NCBI GenBank assembly: GCA_029007825.1
Contig: JAQXIO010000074.1
Coordinates: forward strand, 1 to 64,000
DNA: 64,000 nt
Origin: Bacteroidales bacterium
Lineage (GTDB): Bacteria; Bacteroidota; Bacteroidia; Bacteroidales; JAQXIO01
Reading direction: 5' to 3'
The position numbers and the translations under genes were made by a program. Position 1 is the stretch's first letter. Each line of letters begins with the position of its first letter. This document shows positions 19,673 through 28,804 of the stretch, piece after piece. The notes under the pieces were generated by a model. It saw only the letters and a list, made by a program, of their open reading frames with translations. It did not search any database and was not told the origin of the DNA.

Positions 19673-20716
19673 ATGGAACGTTCACGATTTGCATTTAAAA
19701 TAATATTTTTTGTAGTCCTACTATTGTCTGTCAATACGACGGCAAAGGCGATTGATACGGATATTGATGTAAAAGAGATCGTTTTCGAACATCTTGAGGA
19801 CTCTTACCATTGGCATATCACCGAGTGGAACGGTAAAGATATAGCTATACCGCTTCCGGTCATAGTATGGAGCGAAAAGAACGGATGGAATGTATTTTTA
19901 TCTACACCTTTATATAAAGAGGGTAGCTATGAAGGATTTTATATAGCACCCGAAGGTGAATTCAGAGGTAAATTAGTGGAAAAGAATGCAGCGGGAGAAG
20001 AAGTCCGTCCGTTGGATTTATCTATTACGAAAAATGTATTTTCGATGTTGATTACCAGTACATTGCTTATATTTATCGTAATAGGTGCAGCACGTTGGTA
20101 CAAGCGTCATCCGATGCAGGTACCGGATAAATTTGTCGGTATGATGGAAATGGGTGTCATGGCTGTACATGACAGCGTTATTAAAGAAAACATAGGGCCT
20201 GATTATAAGCGCTATGTTCCTTATCTGACAACAGCATTCTTTTTCATTCTCATAAATAATTTGTTCGGACTTTTACCGATATTTCCTGGTGGAGCCAACC
20301 TGACCGGAAACATAGCCGTTACATTTACATTGGCGATATGTACATTTCTGGCAACCAATATATTCGGAACGAAGAAATACTGGAAAGATATTTTCTGGCC
20401 TGATACCCCTATATTTCTTAAAGTACCGATTCCGGTTATGCCTTTCGTAGAATTCTTTGGAATATTCACAAAACCTTTTGCCTTGATGATCCGGCTTTTT
20501 GCGAATATGATGGCAGGGCATACCATTATTTTAGGACTTACCTGTTTGATATTCATTACGGCCTCTATGGGGGTAGCGGTTAATGCCGGAATGACGGTCG
20601 TATCGGTTCTTTTTTGTATATTTATGAATTGCATAGAAGTGTTGGTCGCATTTTTGCAAGCGTACATATTTACATTGTTGTCAGCCGTTTATATAGGCCT
20701 GGCAAGAGAAAAATGA
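19673..20716 (+). CDS. atpB: ATP synthase Fo subunit a
   Basis: 347 aa. Begins with a hydrophobic signal-like segment and a soluble N-terminal domain of about 100 residues before the membrane part, an extension normal for Bacteroidota a-subunits. The conserved proton-channel helix is 'PFALMIRLFANMMAGHTIILG', containing the essential arginine, and the last helices contain 'EVLVAFLQAYIFTLLSAVYIGLA'. Forms the half-channels beside the c-ring. The start ATG at 19673 comes directly after the upstream stop. Confidence 0.97.
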   Translation: MERSRFAFKIIFFVVLLLSVNTTAKAIDTDIDVKEIVFEHLEDSYHWHITEWNGKDIAIPLPVIVWSEKNGWNVFLSTPLYKEGSYEGFYIAPEGEFRGKLVEKNAAGEEVRPLDLSITKNVFSMLITSTLLIFIVIGAARWYKRHPMQVPDKFVGMMEMGVMAVHDSVIKENIGPDYKRYVPYLTTAFFFILINNLFGLLPIFPGGANLTGNIAVTFTLAICTFLATNIFGTKKYWKDIFWPDTPIFLKVPIPVMPFVEFFGIFTKPFALMIRLFANMMAGHTIILGLTCLIFITASMGVAVNAGMTVVSVLFCIFMNCIEVLVAFLQAYIFTLLSAVYIGLAREK

Positions 20717-20762
20717 GATAAAGGTTATTGCACTAAAAACAAATAAAAGATTATAAACTTAA

Positions 20763-21041
<279 letters not shown>

Positions 21042-21053
21042 TAACACTTATGA

Positions 21054-21080
21054 CCGTTACGACCGAAAATTTCGTTACGG
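21054..21080 (+). promoter_or_regulatory. Intercistronic hairpin after atpE
   Basis: A 9-nt imperfect stem (21054-21062 with 21072-21080, one mismatch, 9-nt loop) lies in the 156-nt atpE-atpF gap, with no T tract. It could stabilise the upstream atpE message end or reduce readthrough. It overlaps a 12-codon frame starting at ATG 21050. Confidence 0.4.
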
Positions 21081-21197
21081 TGAAATAGTTGATATATTTT
21101 ATACAGAAAGAATCTGTTATCCTCCCCGAAAAGAATGGGATCTGTTTCGATACGCTTATGAGGAGGAATTTGATTAACTAAACTATAAATAGATACT

Positions 21198-21698
21198 ATG
21201 TCATTATTAGTTCCTGATACTGGTTTATTGTTTTGGATGCTGCTCTCTTTCGGAACTGTATTTTTTATCCTTAAGAAATACGGCTTTCCGGTTATTATAA
21301 AGATGGTAGAAGAACGAAAGGCATATATCGATCGATCGATCAAAGCCGCACAAGAAGCCAATGAAAAACTGGATGGTATTAAAGCAGAAAGTGAAGCAAT
21401 ACTGGCGAAAGCACGGGAAGAGCAGGCTGCAATGCTAAAAGAAGCACTTTCTGAAAAAGAGCGTATCATCAGCGAAGCCCGAGAGCAGGCATTGGCCGAA
21501 GCAGGTCAGTTAATTGATAATGCGCGTGAAGAGATACAGTCAGAAAAGAAACGGGCTATACGTGAAGTGCGCAATGAAATAATAAACCTGTCGGTCGATA
21601 TTGCAGGAAAAGTAATACGGCAGAAAATTGCAGATGATGCCAGTCAGAAGGCTGTGATAGACCGTATGCTTGATGAAACGCCGTTTTATAAATCGTAA
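21198..21698 (+). CDS. atpF: ATP synthase Fo subunit b
   Basis: 166 aa. A single N-terminal membrane helix (about 8-28, 'TGLLFWMLLSFGTVFFIL') is followed by a long charged coiled coil rich in Ala/Glu/Lys, the peripheral stalk that holds F1 against the a subunit. Length and layout are standard for bacterial b subunits. atpH follows after 3 nt. Confidence 0.97.
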   Translation: MSLLVPDTGLLFWMLLSFGTVFFILKKYGFPVIIKMVEERKAYIDRSIKAAQEANEKLDGIKAESEAILAKAREEQAAMLKEALSEKERIISEAREQALAEAGQLIDNAREEIQSEKKRAIREVRNEIINLSVDIAGKVIRQKIADDASQKAVIDRMLDETPFYKS

Positions 21699-21701
21699 TT
21701 T

Positions 21702-22244
21702 ATGAATACAGGTATCATTTCTGTAAGATATGCGAAGGCGTTGCTGGCATATGCTAAAAACACTGGAAAAGAAGAGGTACTCTACAAGGAGATGCGGACC
21801 CTTTCCGAAAGCTTTGAAGAATTTCATACGTTGCGTGAAGCTCTCGAAAATCCAATTCTCCGGACTGAAAAAAAAGAGATGCTTCTCATTACGGCTGCCG
21901 GCATTAACGTAAGCGATCAGTATAAACGTTTTATACAGCTTGTCTTGAAAAATAAACGGGAAACAATGTTACCGCTTATTAGCCTGATCTATATTAACCT
22001 GTATAGGAAAGACAAGAACATTTATACGGCAAAATTGATTACGGCAACCCGTGTGGATAAGGAAATCGAAGAGCGGATAGCCAGAATTATAGAAAGTAAA
22101 ACGAAGGGTACCGTTGAATTTCAGACAAAAGAAAAGCCTGAGATTATAGGTGGCTTTGTTTTGTTTATGAGTGGTTACCGTGCCGATGCCAGTGTCGTTT
22201 CACAGCTGAACCGCATACGCAAGCAGTTAATAGAAGATAAATAA
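21702..22244 (+). CDS. atpH: ATP synthase F1 subunit delta
   Basis: 180 aa. The N-terminal helical domain begins '[22 protein letters not shown]', the typical OSCP/delta start; the C-terminal part contains '[27 protein letters not shown]', matching the family signature near the end ('D.S....L..L...L'). It connects the b-dimer stalk to the alpha N-termini. 7 nt before atpA. Confidence 0.96.
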   Translation: MNTGIISVRYAKALLAYAKNTGKEEVLYKEMRTLSESFEEFHTLREALENPILRTEKKEMLLITAAGINVSDQYKRFIQLVLKNKRETMLPLISLIYINLYRKDKNIYTAKLITATRVDKEIEERIARIIESKTKGTVEFQTKEKPEIIGGFVLFMSGYRADASVVSQLNRIRKQLIEDK

Positions 22245-22251
22245 TAACAAT

Positions 22252-23841
22252 ATGTCAGATACGATTAAAGTTAGCGAAATATCCGAATTGTTGTTAAAGC
22301 AACTCGAAGATGTCTCAACCGACATTCATCTTGACGAGGTCGGAACAGTGCTTCAGGTTAGTGACGGTGTAGCACGTATATATGGTCTTAACAATGCCGA
22401 ATCCAATGAATTGCTGGAGTTTGACAATGGGATTAAGGCTATTGTTATGAACCTTGAAGAAGACAATGTCGGAGCGGTTTTATTAGGCCCTACCGATCGT
22501 ATAAAAGAAGGATATACCGTGAAACGTACGGGAAAAATCGCATCGATATCCGTCGGTGATAAGATGCTCGGAAGAGTAATCGATCCGTTAGGAAACCCGA
22601 TCGATGGGCTGGGGGATATCGAAGGCGCAGACTGTGAAATGCCCCTCGAACGTAAAGCTCCCGGTGTTATTTTCCGTCAACCGGTAAACGAACCGTTGCA
22701 AACGGGTATCAAGGCTGTTGATGCTATGATTCCGATCGGACGAGGGCAGAGGGAGTTGATTATCGGCGACCGTCAGACAGGAAAAACATCCATAGCTATT
22801 GATACCATTCTTAATCAGCGGCGTAATTTCGAATCAGGCAATCCCGTTTACTGTATTTACGTTGCTATCGGGCAAAAAGCTTCAACGGTAGCAGCGCTCG
22901 TAAATACGTTGCGTGAGAAAGGTGCTCTCGAATATACGATAATAGTAAATGCTACGGCCTCCGATCCTGCGGCCATGCAATATTTTGCTCCATTTACAGG
23001 CGCTGCGATAGGAGAGTATTTCCGTGATACGGGTCGCCATGCCCTTGTTGTGTACGACGACCTTTCGAAACAAGCCGTTGCTTATCGTGAAGTATCCCTG
23101 ATTCTTCGTCGTCCTTCCGGTCGTGAAGCATATCCGGGCGATATTTTCTATCTGCATTCACGTTTGCTTGAACGTGCGGCAAAAATTATCGGACAACAGG
23201 AAGTTGCAGCTGAAATGAACGATTTACCTGATAGCTTGAAAGGAAAAGTAAAGGGTGGGGGGTCTTTAACCGCTTTACCGATCATTGAAACACAGGCAGG
23301 AGACGTATCGGCTTATATTCCTACCAACGTAATTTCTATTACGGATGGACAGATATTCCTTGAAACAGACCTTTTCAATCAGGGTATCCGCCCGGCTATT
23401 AATGTCGGAATATCAGTTTCCCGTGTTGGTGGAAATGCGCAGATCAAATCGATGAAGAAAGTAGCGGGAACATTAAAGATAGATCAGGCACAATACCGTG
23501 AACTGGAATCCTTTACGAAGTTCGGAGGAGATATGGATCCAGTAACGGCGCATACGATAGATAAAGGACAGAAAAATACTCAGCTTCTGGTACAGCCGCA
23601 GTATAGTCCTATGCCTGTGGAGCAACAGATTGCAATTCTGTATTGCGGTACACACGGTTTGCTTAAAGATGTTCCGCTTGACAAAGTGCATGAATTTGAA
23701 AAAATGTTCCTGCAATTAATGGTTGATACACATACCAAAGATGTGTTGGAGCCTTTGCGGGAAGGTATTATAAACGATGAAATCGGACATATAATCGAAA
23801 AGGAAGCCGCCGTTGTATCGAAGAACTTTAAGAAAAAGTAA
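22252..23841 (+). CDS. atpA: ATP synthase F1 subunit alpha
   Basis: 529 aa, close to the usual 500-530. Non-catalytic nucleotide-binding subunit of F1. Walker A is GDRQTGKT at 172-179; the alpha signature region reads '[17 protein letters not shown]'. The N-terminal '[10 protein letters not shown]' segment that binds delta is present. Located between atpH (7-nt gap) and atpG (3-nt gap). Confidence 0.98.
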   Translation: MSDTIKVSEISELLLKQLEDVSTDIHLDEVGTVLQVSDGVARIYGLNNAESNELLEFDNGIKAIVMNLEEDNVGAVLLGPTDRIKEGYTVKRTGKIASISVGDKMLGRVIDPLGNPIDGLGDIEGADCEMPLERKAPGVIFRQPVNEPLQTGIKAVDAMIPIGRGQRELIIGDRQTGKTSIAIDTILNQRRNFESGNPVYCIYVAIGQKASTVAALVNTLREKGALEYTIIVNATASDPAAMQYFAPFTGAAIGEYFRDTGRHALVVYDDLSKQAVAYREVSLILRRPSGREAYPGDIFYLHSRLLERAAKIIGQQEVAAEMNDLPDSLKGKVKGGGSLTALPIIETQAGDVSAYIPTNVISITDGQIFLETDLFNQGIRPAINVGISVSRVGGNAQIKSMKKVAGTLKIDQAQYRELESFTKFGGDMDPVTAHTIDKGQKNTQLLVQPQYSPMPVEQQIAILYCGTHGLLKDVPLDKVHEFEKMFLQLMVDTHTKDVLEPLREGIINDEIGHIIEKEAAVVSKNFKKK

Positions 23842-23844
23842 AAA

Positions 23845-24714
23845 ATGGCATCACTCAAAGAGATAAAAGGTCGTATAGCTTCGGTAAATAGCACGAAAAA
23901 AATTACCTCGGCAATGAAAATGGTTGCCTCGGCAAAGTTACATCATGCACAGGCAGCTATAGAAAACATGTTGCCCTACCAGCGCAAGCTTAACTCGATT
24001 CTTTCTAATCTTCTTGCCTCAGGAGATGATTTCGATTCGCCATATACTAATAAGCGTGAAAAAATAAACCGTGTGGCATTTGTCGTATTCTCATCTGACA
24101 CCGGATTATGCGGAGCCTTTAACGCCAATGTAGTGAAAGAAGCCGAAACGCTTATGCATACTTACCGTAAAGAGCAGGTATTGCTGTATCCGGTTGGAAA
24201 GAAGGCACGAGAAGCACTTCTTAGGGCAGGCTATAAGGCTGAAGGTAATTTTGACCATATGGCCGACAAGCCCGATTATGCAGAAGCCGCACAATTAGCC
24301 TCATCTTTGATGGAAATGTTTGAGAATAAAGAAATCGATAAGGTAGAACTCGTTTATCATCATTTCAAAAATACGGCGGTACAAGTGTTGACGAATGAAA
24401 CATTTCTTCCTTTGCAGATAGAGAGTAACGAGTCTGTGGACAAAAATGGCTTTATAAATGATGATTATATCCTTGAACCTCCGGCTCAGGAACTTTTGGC
24501 TCTTCTATTACCAAAAGTATTGAGGCTGAAGTTTTATACTGTGCTTCTCGATAGCAATGCTTCCGAACACGGAGCACGTACAATGGCCATGCAGCTGGCA
24601 TCTGATAATGCTAATGAGTTATTGCAAGATCTGACAGTATTATATAATAAATCGCGTCAGCAGTCTATTACGAGCGAGCTTCTCGATATAATGGGAGGTG
24701 CAGCACAGCGTTGA
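23845..24714 (+). CDS. atpG: ATP synthase F1 subunit gamma
   Basis: 289 aa. Begins 'MASLKEIKGRIASVNSTKKI', the conserved N-terminal helix of the rotor shaft, and ends 'NKSRQQSITSELLDIMGGAAQ', the conserved C-terminal helix; together they form the coiled coil turning inside alpha3beta3. Middle Rossmann-like domain 'FVVFSSDTGLCGAFNANV' is typical. It is the last gene of the operon and is followed by a terminator at 24800. Confidence 0.98.
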   Translation: MASLKEIKGRIASVNSTKKITSAMKMVASAKLHHAQAAIENMLPYQRKLNSILSNLLASGDDFDSPYTNKREKINRVAFVVFSSDTGLCGAFNANVVKEAETLMHTYRKEQVLLYPVGKKAREALLRAGYKAEGNFDHMADKPDYAEAAQLASSLMEMFENKEIDKVELVYHHFKNTAVQVLTNETFLPLQIESNESVDKNGFINDDYILEPPAQELLALLLPKVLRLKFYTVLLDSNASEHGARTMAMQLASDNANELLQDLTVLYNKSRQQSITSELLDIMGGAAQR

Positions 24715-24799
24715 TATTTTTTTATCTATTGAAAAGAGATACATTTGTTTGACGTGGAAAACAGTACGGCAGAAGAATAGCCATTATCAGTACGTAAGG

Positions 24800-24822
24800 A
24801 CGGCGGGCATCCCGCCGTTTTT
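24800..24822 (+). terminator. Intrinsic terminator of the atp operon
   Basis: A GC-rich perfect 8-bp stem (24800-24807 with 24811-24818, 3-nt loop) followed by a run of T. Confidence 0.9.
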
Positions 24823-24931
24823 CATTTTTATGAAATTTGCTTGATGAAAACAAATGAATAAGTAATTGCTCCGGATTGCACAAAATTTGTTTCTATATTT
24901 AGCCGGAGGTTAATTAATCAATCATATACGC

Positions 24932-25105
24932 ATGAAAACAACACTCAGAATATTCCGTATCATCAGCAAGCTGTTGCTGCTGGCATATGTCACAATAGTA
25001 AATTTTGTCTTTATTACGGTGTTTTACGCATTGCTACTTTCAATCTTGCGTCATATATGGCCGGCATACATACCGGGTCTGTTTGATGAGGGGGTGATTC
25101 CGTAA
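24932..25105 (+). CDS. Possible 57-aa membrane protein, or 5' end of a decayed gene
   Basis: ATG 24932 opens a 57-codon frame with a basic start and one long hydrophobic stretch (about residues 13-40). A TATATTTA box at 24894-24901 resembles the -7 element. After the TAA at 25103 the same frame stays open for 54 more codons (to about 25270), and an AraC-type remnant follows, so this may be the front part of a gene that has acquired stops rather than a functional small protein. I do not recognise a family. Confidence 0.35.
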   Translation: MKTTLRIFRIISKLLLLAYVTIVNFVFITVFYALLLSILRHIWPAYIPGLFDEGVIP

Positions 25106-25274
25106 GACAGTGCAGACGTAACAAATCGCATCTGCACTGTTGCCTCAATTGTGCCGGAAACCGTTTTTGAGGAAACAGGAAATGCAGCAATAGTCCAGAT
25201 ACAAGGGAAGAAGCAATCGTTTTGGAAGGATATATCTGAAGCGGACAAATCTGTGAGAAGAATAGCCTAAAACC

Positions 25275-25545
25275 ATGATTTTCAGGATAAACCAGCCATT
25301 CTTCCGGCAATATATGAAAAAATATTATGGAATGGATTTCCGCCCGTGGCGCAAAGAACTTCGTTTGCGCGAGGCAGCCCGTCTGTTTACTGAACATCCC
25401 GAATACAAGTATTGACAAGGTCTGCGAGATGCTAGGATACAATGACAACGGTAATTTCAACCGGGATTTCAAAAAGATGACGGGAGTGACGCCCAAATGT
25501 TACTGCCAACGTCTTTCGTCAGTTGAATTAGTTTTTTATATCTGA
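25275..25545 (+). pseudogene. AraC-family HTH remnant with frameshift
   Basis: Two adjacent frames together encode the C-terminal AraC/XylS DNA-binding domain. Frame one (ATG 25275 to TGA 25413) gives 'QYMKKYYGMDFRPWRKELRL' and 'REAARLFTEHPEY', the first HTH and linker helix. The following frame from about 25408 gives 'SIDKVCEMLGYNDNGNFNRD' and 'FKKMTGVTPK', the second HTH with the usual G-(Y/F)-x-(D/S)-x-x-x-F and K-x-x-G-x-(T/S)-P signature. The switch near 25406-25412 is a frameshift, so no intact regulator is made. The usual sensor domain is missing or degraded. A sequencing error is possible, but the in-frame stop at 25103 upstream in the same locus favours real decay. Confidence 0.7.
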
Positions 25546-25695
25546 GAAAATTTATTATTTAAATATTTGTCAATTATCAAAATATTCTATCTCTTTGATT
25601 TTGTTTCCTTATAAAATAGGGAATATACGGCTGATTCAAATTAGTTAAATAATTTCATCGCATCGTATTAAACATAATAGATATTAGAGACGAAA

Positions 25696-25718
25696 AGGGC
25701 GTTAACATTTAACGCCCT
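25696..25718 (-). terminator. Intrinsic terminator of the usp gene
   Basis: A perfect 10-bp stem (25696-25705 with 25709-25718, 3-nt loop) followed by TTTT on the minus strand, 24 nt after the stop codon of the universal-stress gene. Confidence 0.8.
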
Positions 25719-25741
25719 CAGATTTAGCTATTTTCGTAGAG

Positions 25742-26881
25742 TTATGCTCTTAATACTAAAATTGGAACTTTTGAATAAAATAGCATCTTAGATGCAAAGG
25801 ATGCATATAAAAGTTTTGAGAATGGATTTCTTTTATGCGTTGTGATTGCTAAAAGATCTACGGAGTTCTCATTGAGGAAATCATTCAGGTTGGCGAACAT
25901 ATCTTTTGTCTCGATTAACTTGTATTGAATGGAAACGTTCGGATATTTCTTTTTCAGGAACGTGCTCATATTCTCCAAATGCTCTTCAGCTTCTCCGTCA
26001 TGTCTTTTTTCTTTGAAATGGACAATCGTATAGTTAATTGAACGGCCTTCCAGCAACTCCATCAGGTGATCGAATGCCTGTATAGCCCTTTCATCGAAAT
26101 TAGTAGCAAACGCAATATGCCTGATTTTTGTGAATGCGTCTGAAGGGGCATTTTCAGGAACAGCTAAAACCTTTTGTTTTGATTGCTCGATAACCTCGGC
26201 GGTTACGCTTCCTAAAACTTCCAGTTCTCGTTTGCTGGCACCCCGTGTACCCATTACAATCATCAATGGTTTCAGCTCTTCTCCGAGCTCTACGATAACC
26301 TCTTCTGGAATACCTTCACGAATAATGGTCGAATGGTGTATTTCTGGAAGTACGCCAGATTCTTGTAGCGATTTTATTTCAGCCAAAAGCTTTTTCATTC
26401 CCTTATCGGCACGTTGCAATGCTTCTTTAAGGTCAATATCCAGCCCTTCTTGTGCTGCTACCGGAGCCAGATCGTTGATAGTAAGGGCCATAGGTATGAA
26501 CGGAACATAATAGACATGTGCTATTATTATTTTTGCATTTAACGATTTTGCTGCAGAAAATCCTAATTTACAAGCTTTTAAAGAATAGTCGGAAAAATCT
26601 ACGGGAATAAGAATCGTACGTTTGTGCTTTTTATCCTCTTTACCATCCTCGTTTTCGGAATCTCCTTCGATATCCGTTTTAAAAGAGGAAGCCTCTATAA
26701 CTTTCAAAGCGTTGGGCAAATCGCTCTCTTTTATGCGGACCCTTACTCCCTCCGAACTTTGCGGAATCAGCACATTTACATTCTGGATATATGTTGTAAT
26801 ACCCTCGCTTTCAAGCATACTTTTCAGTATGATAGCCTTTTCATAAGAATGAATGGCCAACGTTACCAGCTTATCCTCCAT
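25742..26881 (-). CDS. Universal stress protein, tandem UspA with N-terminal DUF2007-like domain
   Basis: 379 aa in three parts. Residues 1-66 resemble the DUF2007 putative signal-transducing domain ('AIILKSMLESEGITTYIQNVNVL', 'GVRVRIKESDLPNALKVIE'). After an acidic linker (67-85) comes a first UspA domain (about 87-245) starting 'RTILIPVDFSDYSLKA' with an intact nucleotide motif G-x2-G-x9-G-S (G211, G214, G224, S225). The second UspA domain (about 250-379) lacks that motif ('ITTHKRNPFSKLLYASFASK'). Usp proteins bind ATP or AMP and support survival under stress. One ATP-binding and one degenerate domain is a frequent tandem arrangement. No partner gene adjoins. Confidence 0.88.
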   Translation of the reverse strand: MEDKLVTLAIHSYEKAIILKSMLESEGITTYIQNVNVLIPQSSEGVRVRIKESDLPNALKVIEASSFKTDIEGDSENEDGKEDKKHKRTILIPVDFSDYSLKACKLGFSAAKSLNAKIIIAHVYYVPFIPMALTINDLAPVAAQEGLDIDLKEALQRADKGMKKLLAEIKSLQESGVLPEIHHSTIIREGIPEEVIVELGEELKPLMIVMGTRGASKRELEVLGSVTAEVIEQSKQKVLAVPENAPSDAFTKIRHIAFATNFDERAIQAFDHLMELLEGRSINYTIVHFKEKRHDGEAEEHLENMSTFLKKKYPNVSIQYKLIETKDMFANLNDFLNENSVDLLAITTHKRNPFSKLLYASFASKMLFYSKVPILVLRA

Positions 26882-26910
26882 AATCGTATAATTTAAAAAT
26901 TAAACATGTA

Positions 26911-26955
26911 CAAAAAAAGAAATCCCACAGCTTTGTTTCGAGAGCAATGGGATTT
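26911..26955 (-). terminator. Intrinsic terminator of the small HTH gene
   Basis: An 8-bp stem (26920-26927 with 26948-26955) with a long loop, followed on the minus strand by TTTCTTTTTTT. It lies just after the stop codon of the 89-aa gene and before the usp start. Confidence 0.75.
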
Positions 26956-26963
26956 TTACTGTG

Positions 26964-27233
26964 TTACGCCAACTGTCCGCTTGGCTGCTGTTCCTGCATA
27001 ATTTGCAGTGCCCTGTCCAGAATGGTGGTGTCGTCTAATGCAACTACACCGCCGTCTGATCCCTCTTCAATATGCACTCCGCAACTTCTTCCATCTTTAA
27101 AGTTATACCCTCCGAAGTAGTTCCTTACGGTTTCTACTTTTAGACCTAGTTCATCAGCAATCCGGTGAATTGTTCCGTCGGGAAGAGCATCTTTAATTTT
27201 CCTCAATTCGTTGAATGAAATAGTTCTTGCCAT
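26964..27233 (-). CDS. Small helix-turn-helix DNA-binding protein
   Basis: 89 aa. The N-terminal half is a short HTH: 'ELRKIKDALPDGTIHRIADELGLKVETVRNYFGG', where 'HRIADELG' and 'KVETVRNYFGG' form the two helices. The second half is acidic ('HIEEGSDGGVVALDDTTILDRALQIM'), perhaps for dimerisation. Proteins of this layout occur widely in Bacteroidales and are annotated only as DNA-binding. It is a single-gene unit with its own terminator; the target is unknown. Confidence 0.78.
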   Translation of the reverse strand: MARTISFNELRKIKDALPDGTIHRIADELGLKVETVRNYFGGYNFKDGRSCGVHIEEGSDGGVVALDDTTILDRALQIMQEQQPSGQLA

Positions 27234-27310
27234 AGTAATAAAGTTTAGAGGTTTGAAATACTACCTGCTAACATAGGCAAATAAATCCCTTTTTCAAAAT
27301 AAACAAATCA

Positions 27311-27345
27311 AAAAAAAGGATGTTTAAAAACATCCTTTTTTTTTG
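27311..27345. terminator. Bidirectional terminator at the end of the bat operon
   Basis: A 12-bp stem (27311-27322 with 27331-27342) with A and T flanks on both sides. On the minus strand it directly follows the stop of the PAP2 gene. Confidence 0.88.
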
Positions 27346-27346
27346 A

Positions 27347-28027
27347 TTATACTAGCACTTCACTGAATAGAAGCAGGAAAATGATCATTCCGTATATCGT
27401 TCCCGATAGTAATTTTATTTCATTTGGTCTCAGATTGTACTGCTCTTTTGGTAATTTATTGTGCAGTGCGAGATAGTTTCTTGTCCTTTGATATAACAAA
27501 TAAACCAAAGTGCTTGAAACAACGCCGATCAGTGTTCCTCCCAGAATATCTGTCGGAAAATGTACACCTAAGTAGATTCGCGTATAACAACTGAGCAAAG
27601 CGCATAAAATAATCGTAAATGTATACAGGCGATTTTTCAATAGCAGTGCCGTAAAGGTTGCGAAACCAAAAAAGTTAGCAGCATGACTCGATGTAAAGCC
27701 GTATGCACCGCCTTTATAGTCATTGAAAGAAATAACGTACGGAGCAAAGTCCGGATGATGCGAAGGTCGGCTGCGGGCAAAGAAGGGCTTGCAGAAACCC
27801 GATGAAAGTTGGTCGCACAACGTAATAGCAAGCACTATAAATAAGATAACCAATAAAGCATCCTTCCAGTTCTTCTTATAGAAAAGCAAAAATAAGAAAA
27901 CCAGCAATAGGAAAATCCATGGCCATTTGCCGGTATAAATCCACATAAATTTGTCGAGAAAAGAAGGCAACCCTCCGTTTAAAAAGAAAAAAAGGTCGCG
28001 CTCATACGGCAAAGTCCACTCCATCAT
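27347..28027 (-). CDS. PAP2-family membrane phosphatase
   Basis: 226 aa with about six membrane helices. The three PAP2 motifs are present: K-x6-RP in 'KPFFARSRP', the 'SSHAANFFGF' version of PSGH, and S/T-R-x5-H-x3-D in 'YTRIYLGVHFPTDILGG'. Family members dephosphorylate lipid phosphates such as undecaprenyl pyrophosphate, phosphatidate or phosphatidylglycerol phosphate at the outer face of the inner membrane. The gene starts only 4 nt after the batE stop and ends at a strong terminator, so it looks like the last gene of the bat operon. The lipid substrate is not determined. Confidence 0.88.
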   Translation of the reverse strand: MMEWTLPYERDLFFFLNGGLPSFLDKFMWIYTGKWPWIFLLLVFLFLLFYKKNWKDALLVILFIVLAITLCDQLSSGFCKPFFARSRPSHHPDFAPYVISFNDYKGGAYGFTSSHAANFFGFATFTALLLKNRLYTFTIILCALLSCYTRIYLGVHFPTDILGGTLIGVVSSTLVYLLYQRTRNYLALHNKLPKEQYNLRPNEIKLLSGTIYGMIIFLLLFSEVLV

Positions 28028-28031
28028 AACT

Positions 28032-28784
28032 TTATATTCTTTCCAGTTTATTATTTTCTATCCATCCCACAGTGCCATCGGGCAACTCAATTTCTGACCA
28101 ATTGCTCAATGCGCTTCTTACCTTTACTTTCGTACCTTCGTGCAGCACAAATAAATCTGTTCCGCTTTTATCGGGCGAACTTTTGATTGTTACAGTCGCA
28201 GCCATGATAATCGCCTGATCTCTGAGTTCCTGCTTTTCCCGTTGAGAGTAAGCGAAAGAATTCGATACGATTGAAAGAAACAGAGTTGAAAGGCCTACGT
28301 AAAAACCGATCTTTTTTAGGATAATTCGCCTTCCGAAAAAGAATAGGAACAACGAAGCCAGAAAAAGAAAGAAAAAGCAAATAGCAGCAATCCCCCACCC
28401 TCTTTCGCTAAAAAGATTTTTCGTATCGTCCAGCCACCGTTTTAAAAGAAACGTCTCGGTTACATTTACCGTATCGACATTTTTCGCACGAGCCATTTCT
28501 AAATTAAACTGGGCATCCTTATCCGACGGGTCTAACATTAGACAGCGTTCATAGTTGAGGATCGCCGGACCGATGTTATTCATTTTGTAGTAGGTATTTC
28601 CTAAATTATAATAAACCTCTGCCGATTCGCCTTTTTCGTCAAGCAACTGTTTATACAGTTCTTCAGCCTGGGCATATTGTCCGCTTTTATACGCTTCTTC
28701 CGCCTTTTGTTCCAATCCCGCTTCTTGTGCCTGTATCAGAACAAAAGAACCGGATAAAATGAATAAAAGAAATATCTTTTTCAT
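28032..28784 (-). CDS. batE: BatE: TPR protein with C-terminal SH3-like domain
   Basis: 250 aa from ATG 28784. That start gives a signal peptide ending QAQ (MKKIFLLFILSGSFVLIQAQ), whereas the longer frame up to 28913 runs back into the batD coding region. After it come TPR repeats (about 22-95, 'AEEAYKSGQYAQAEELYKQL', 'AEVYYNLGNTYYKMNNIGPA'), two membrane helices (about 130-150 and 160-180) and a bacterial SH3 domain at the end ('KSSPDKSGTDLFVLHEGTKVKV', ending 'DGTVGWIENNKLERI'). In Bacteroides fragilis, Bat proteins contribute to aerotolerance; the TPR and SH3 parts suggest a periplasmic scaffolding role (inference). Confidence 0.85.
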   Translation of the reverse strand: MKKIFLLFILSGSFVLIQAQEAGLEQKAEEAYKSGQYAQAEELYKQLLDEKGESAEVYYNLGNTYYKMNNIGPAILNYERCLMLDPSDKDAQFNLEMARAKNVDTVNVTETFLLKRWLDDTKNLFSERGWGIAAICFFFLFLASLFLFFFGRRIILKKIGFYVGLSTLFLSIVSNSFAYSQREKQELRDQAIIMAATVTIKSSPDKSGTDLFVLHEGTKVKVRSALSNWSEIELPDGTVGWIENNKLERI

Positions 28785-28804
28785 ATGATTTATATTACCC
28801 ATAT

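Noticed and set aside
24715..25741. Insertion sequence or transposon scar as cause of the decayed locus
   Set aside because: I found no terminal inverted repeats, target duplication or transposase fragment around the AraC remnant.
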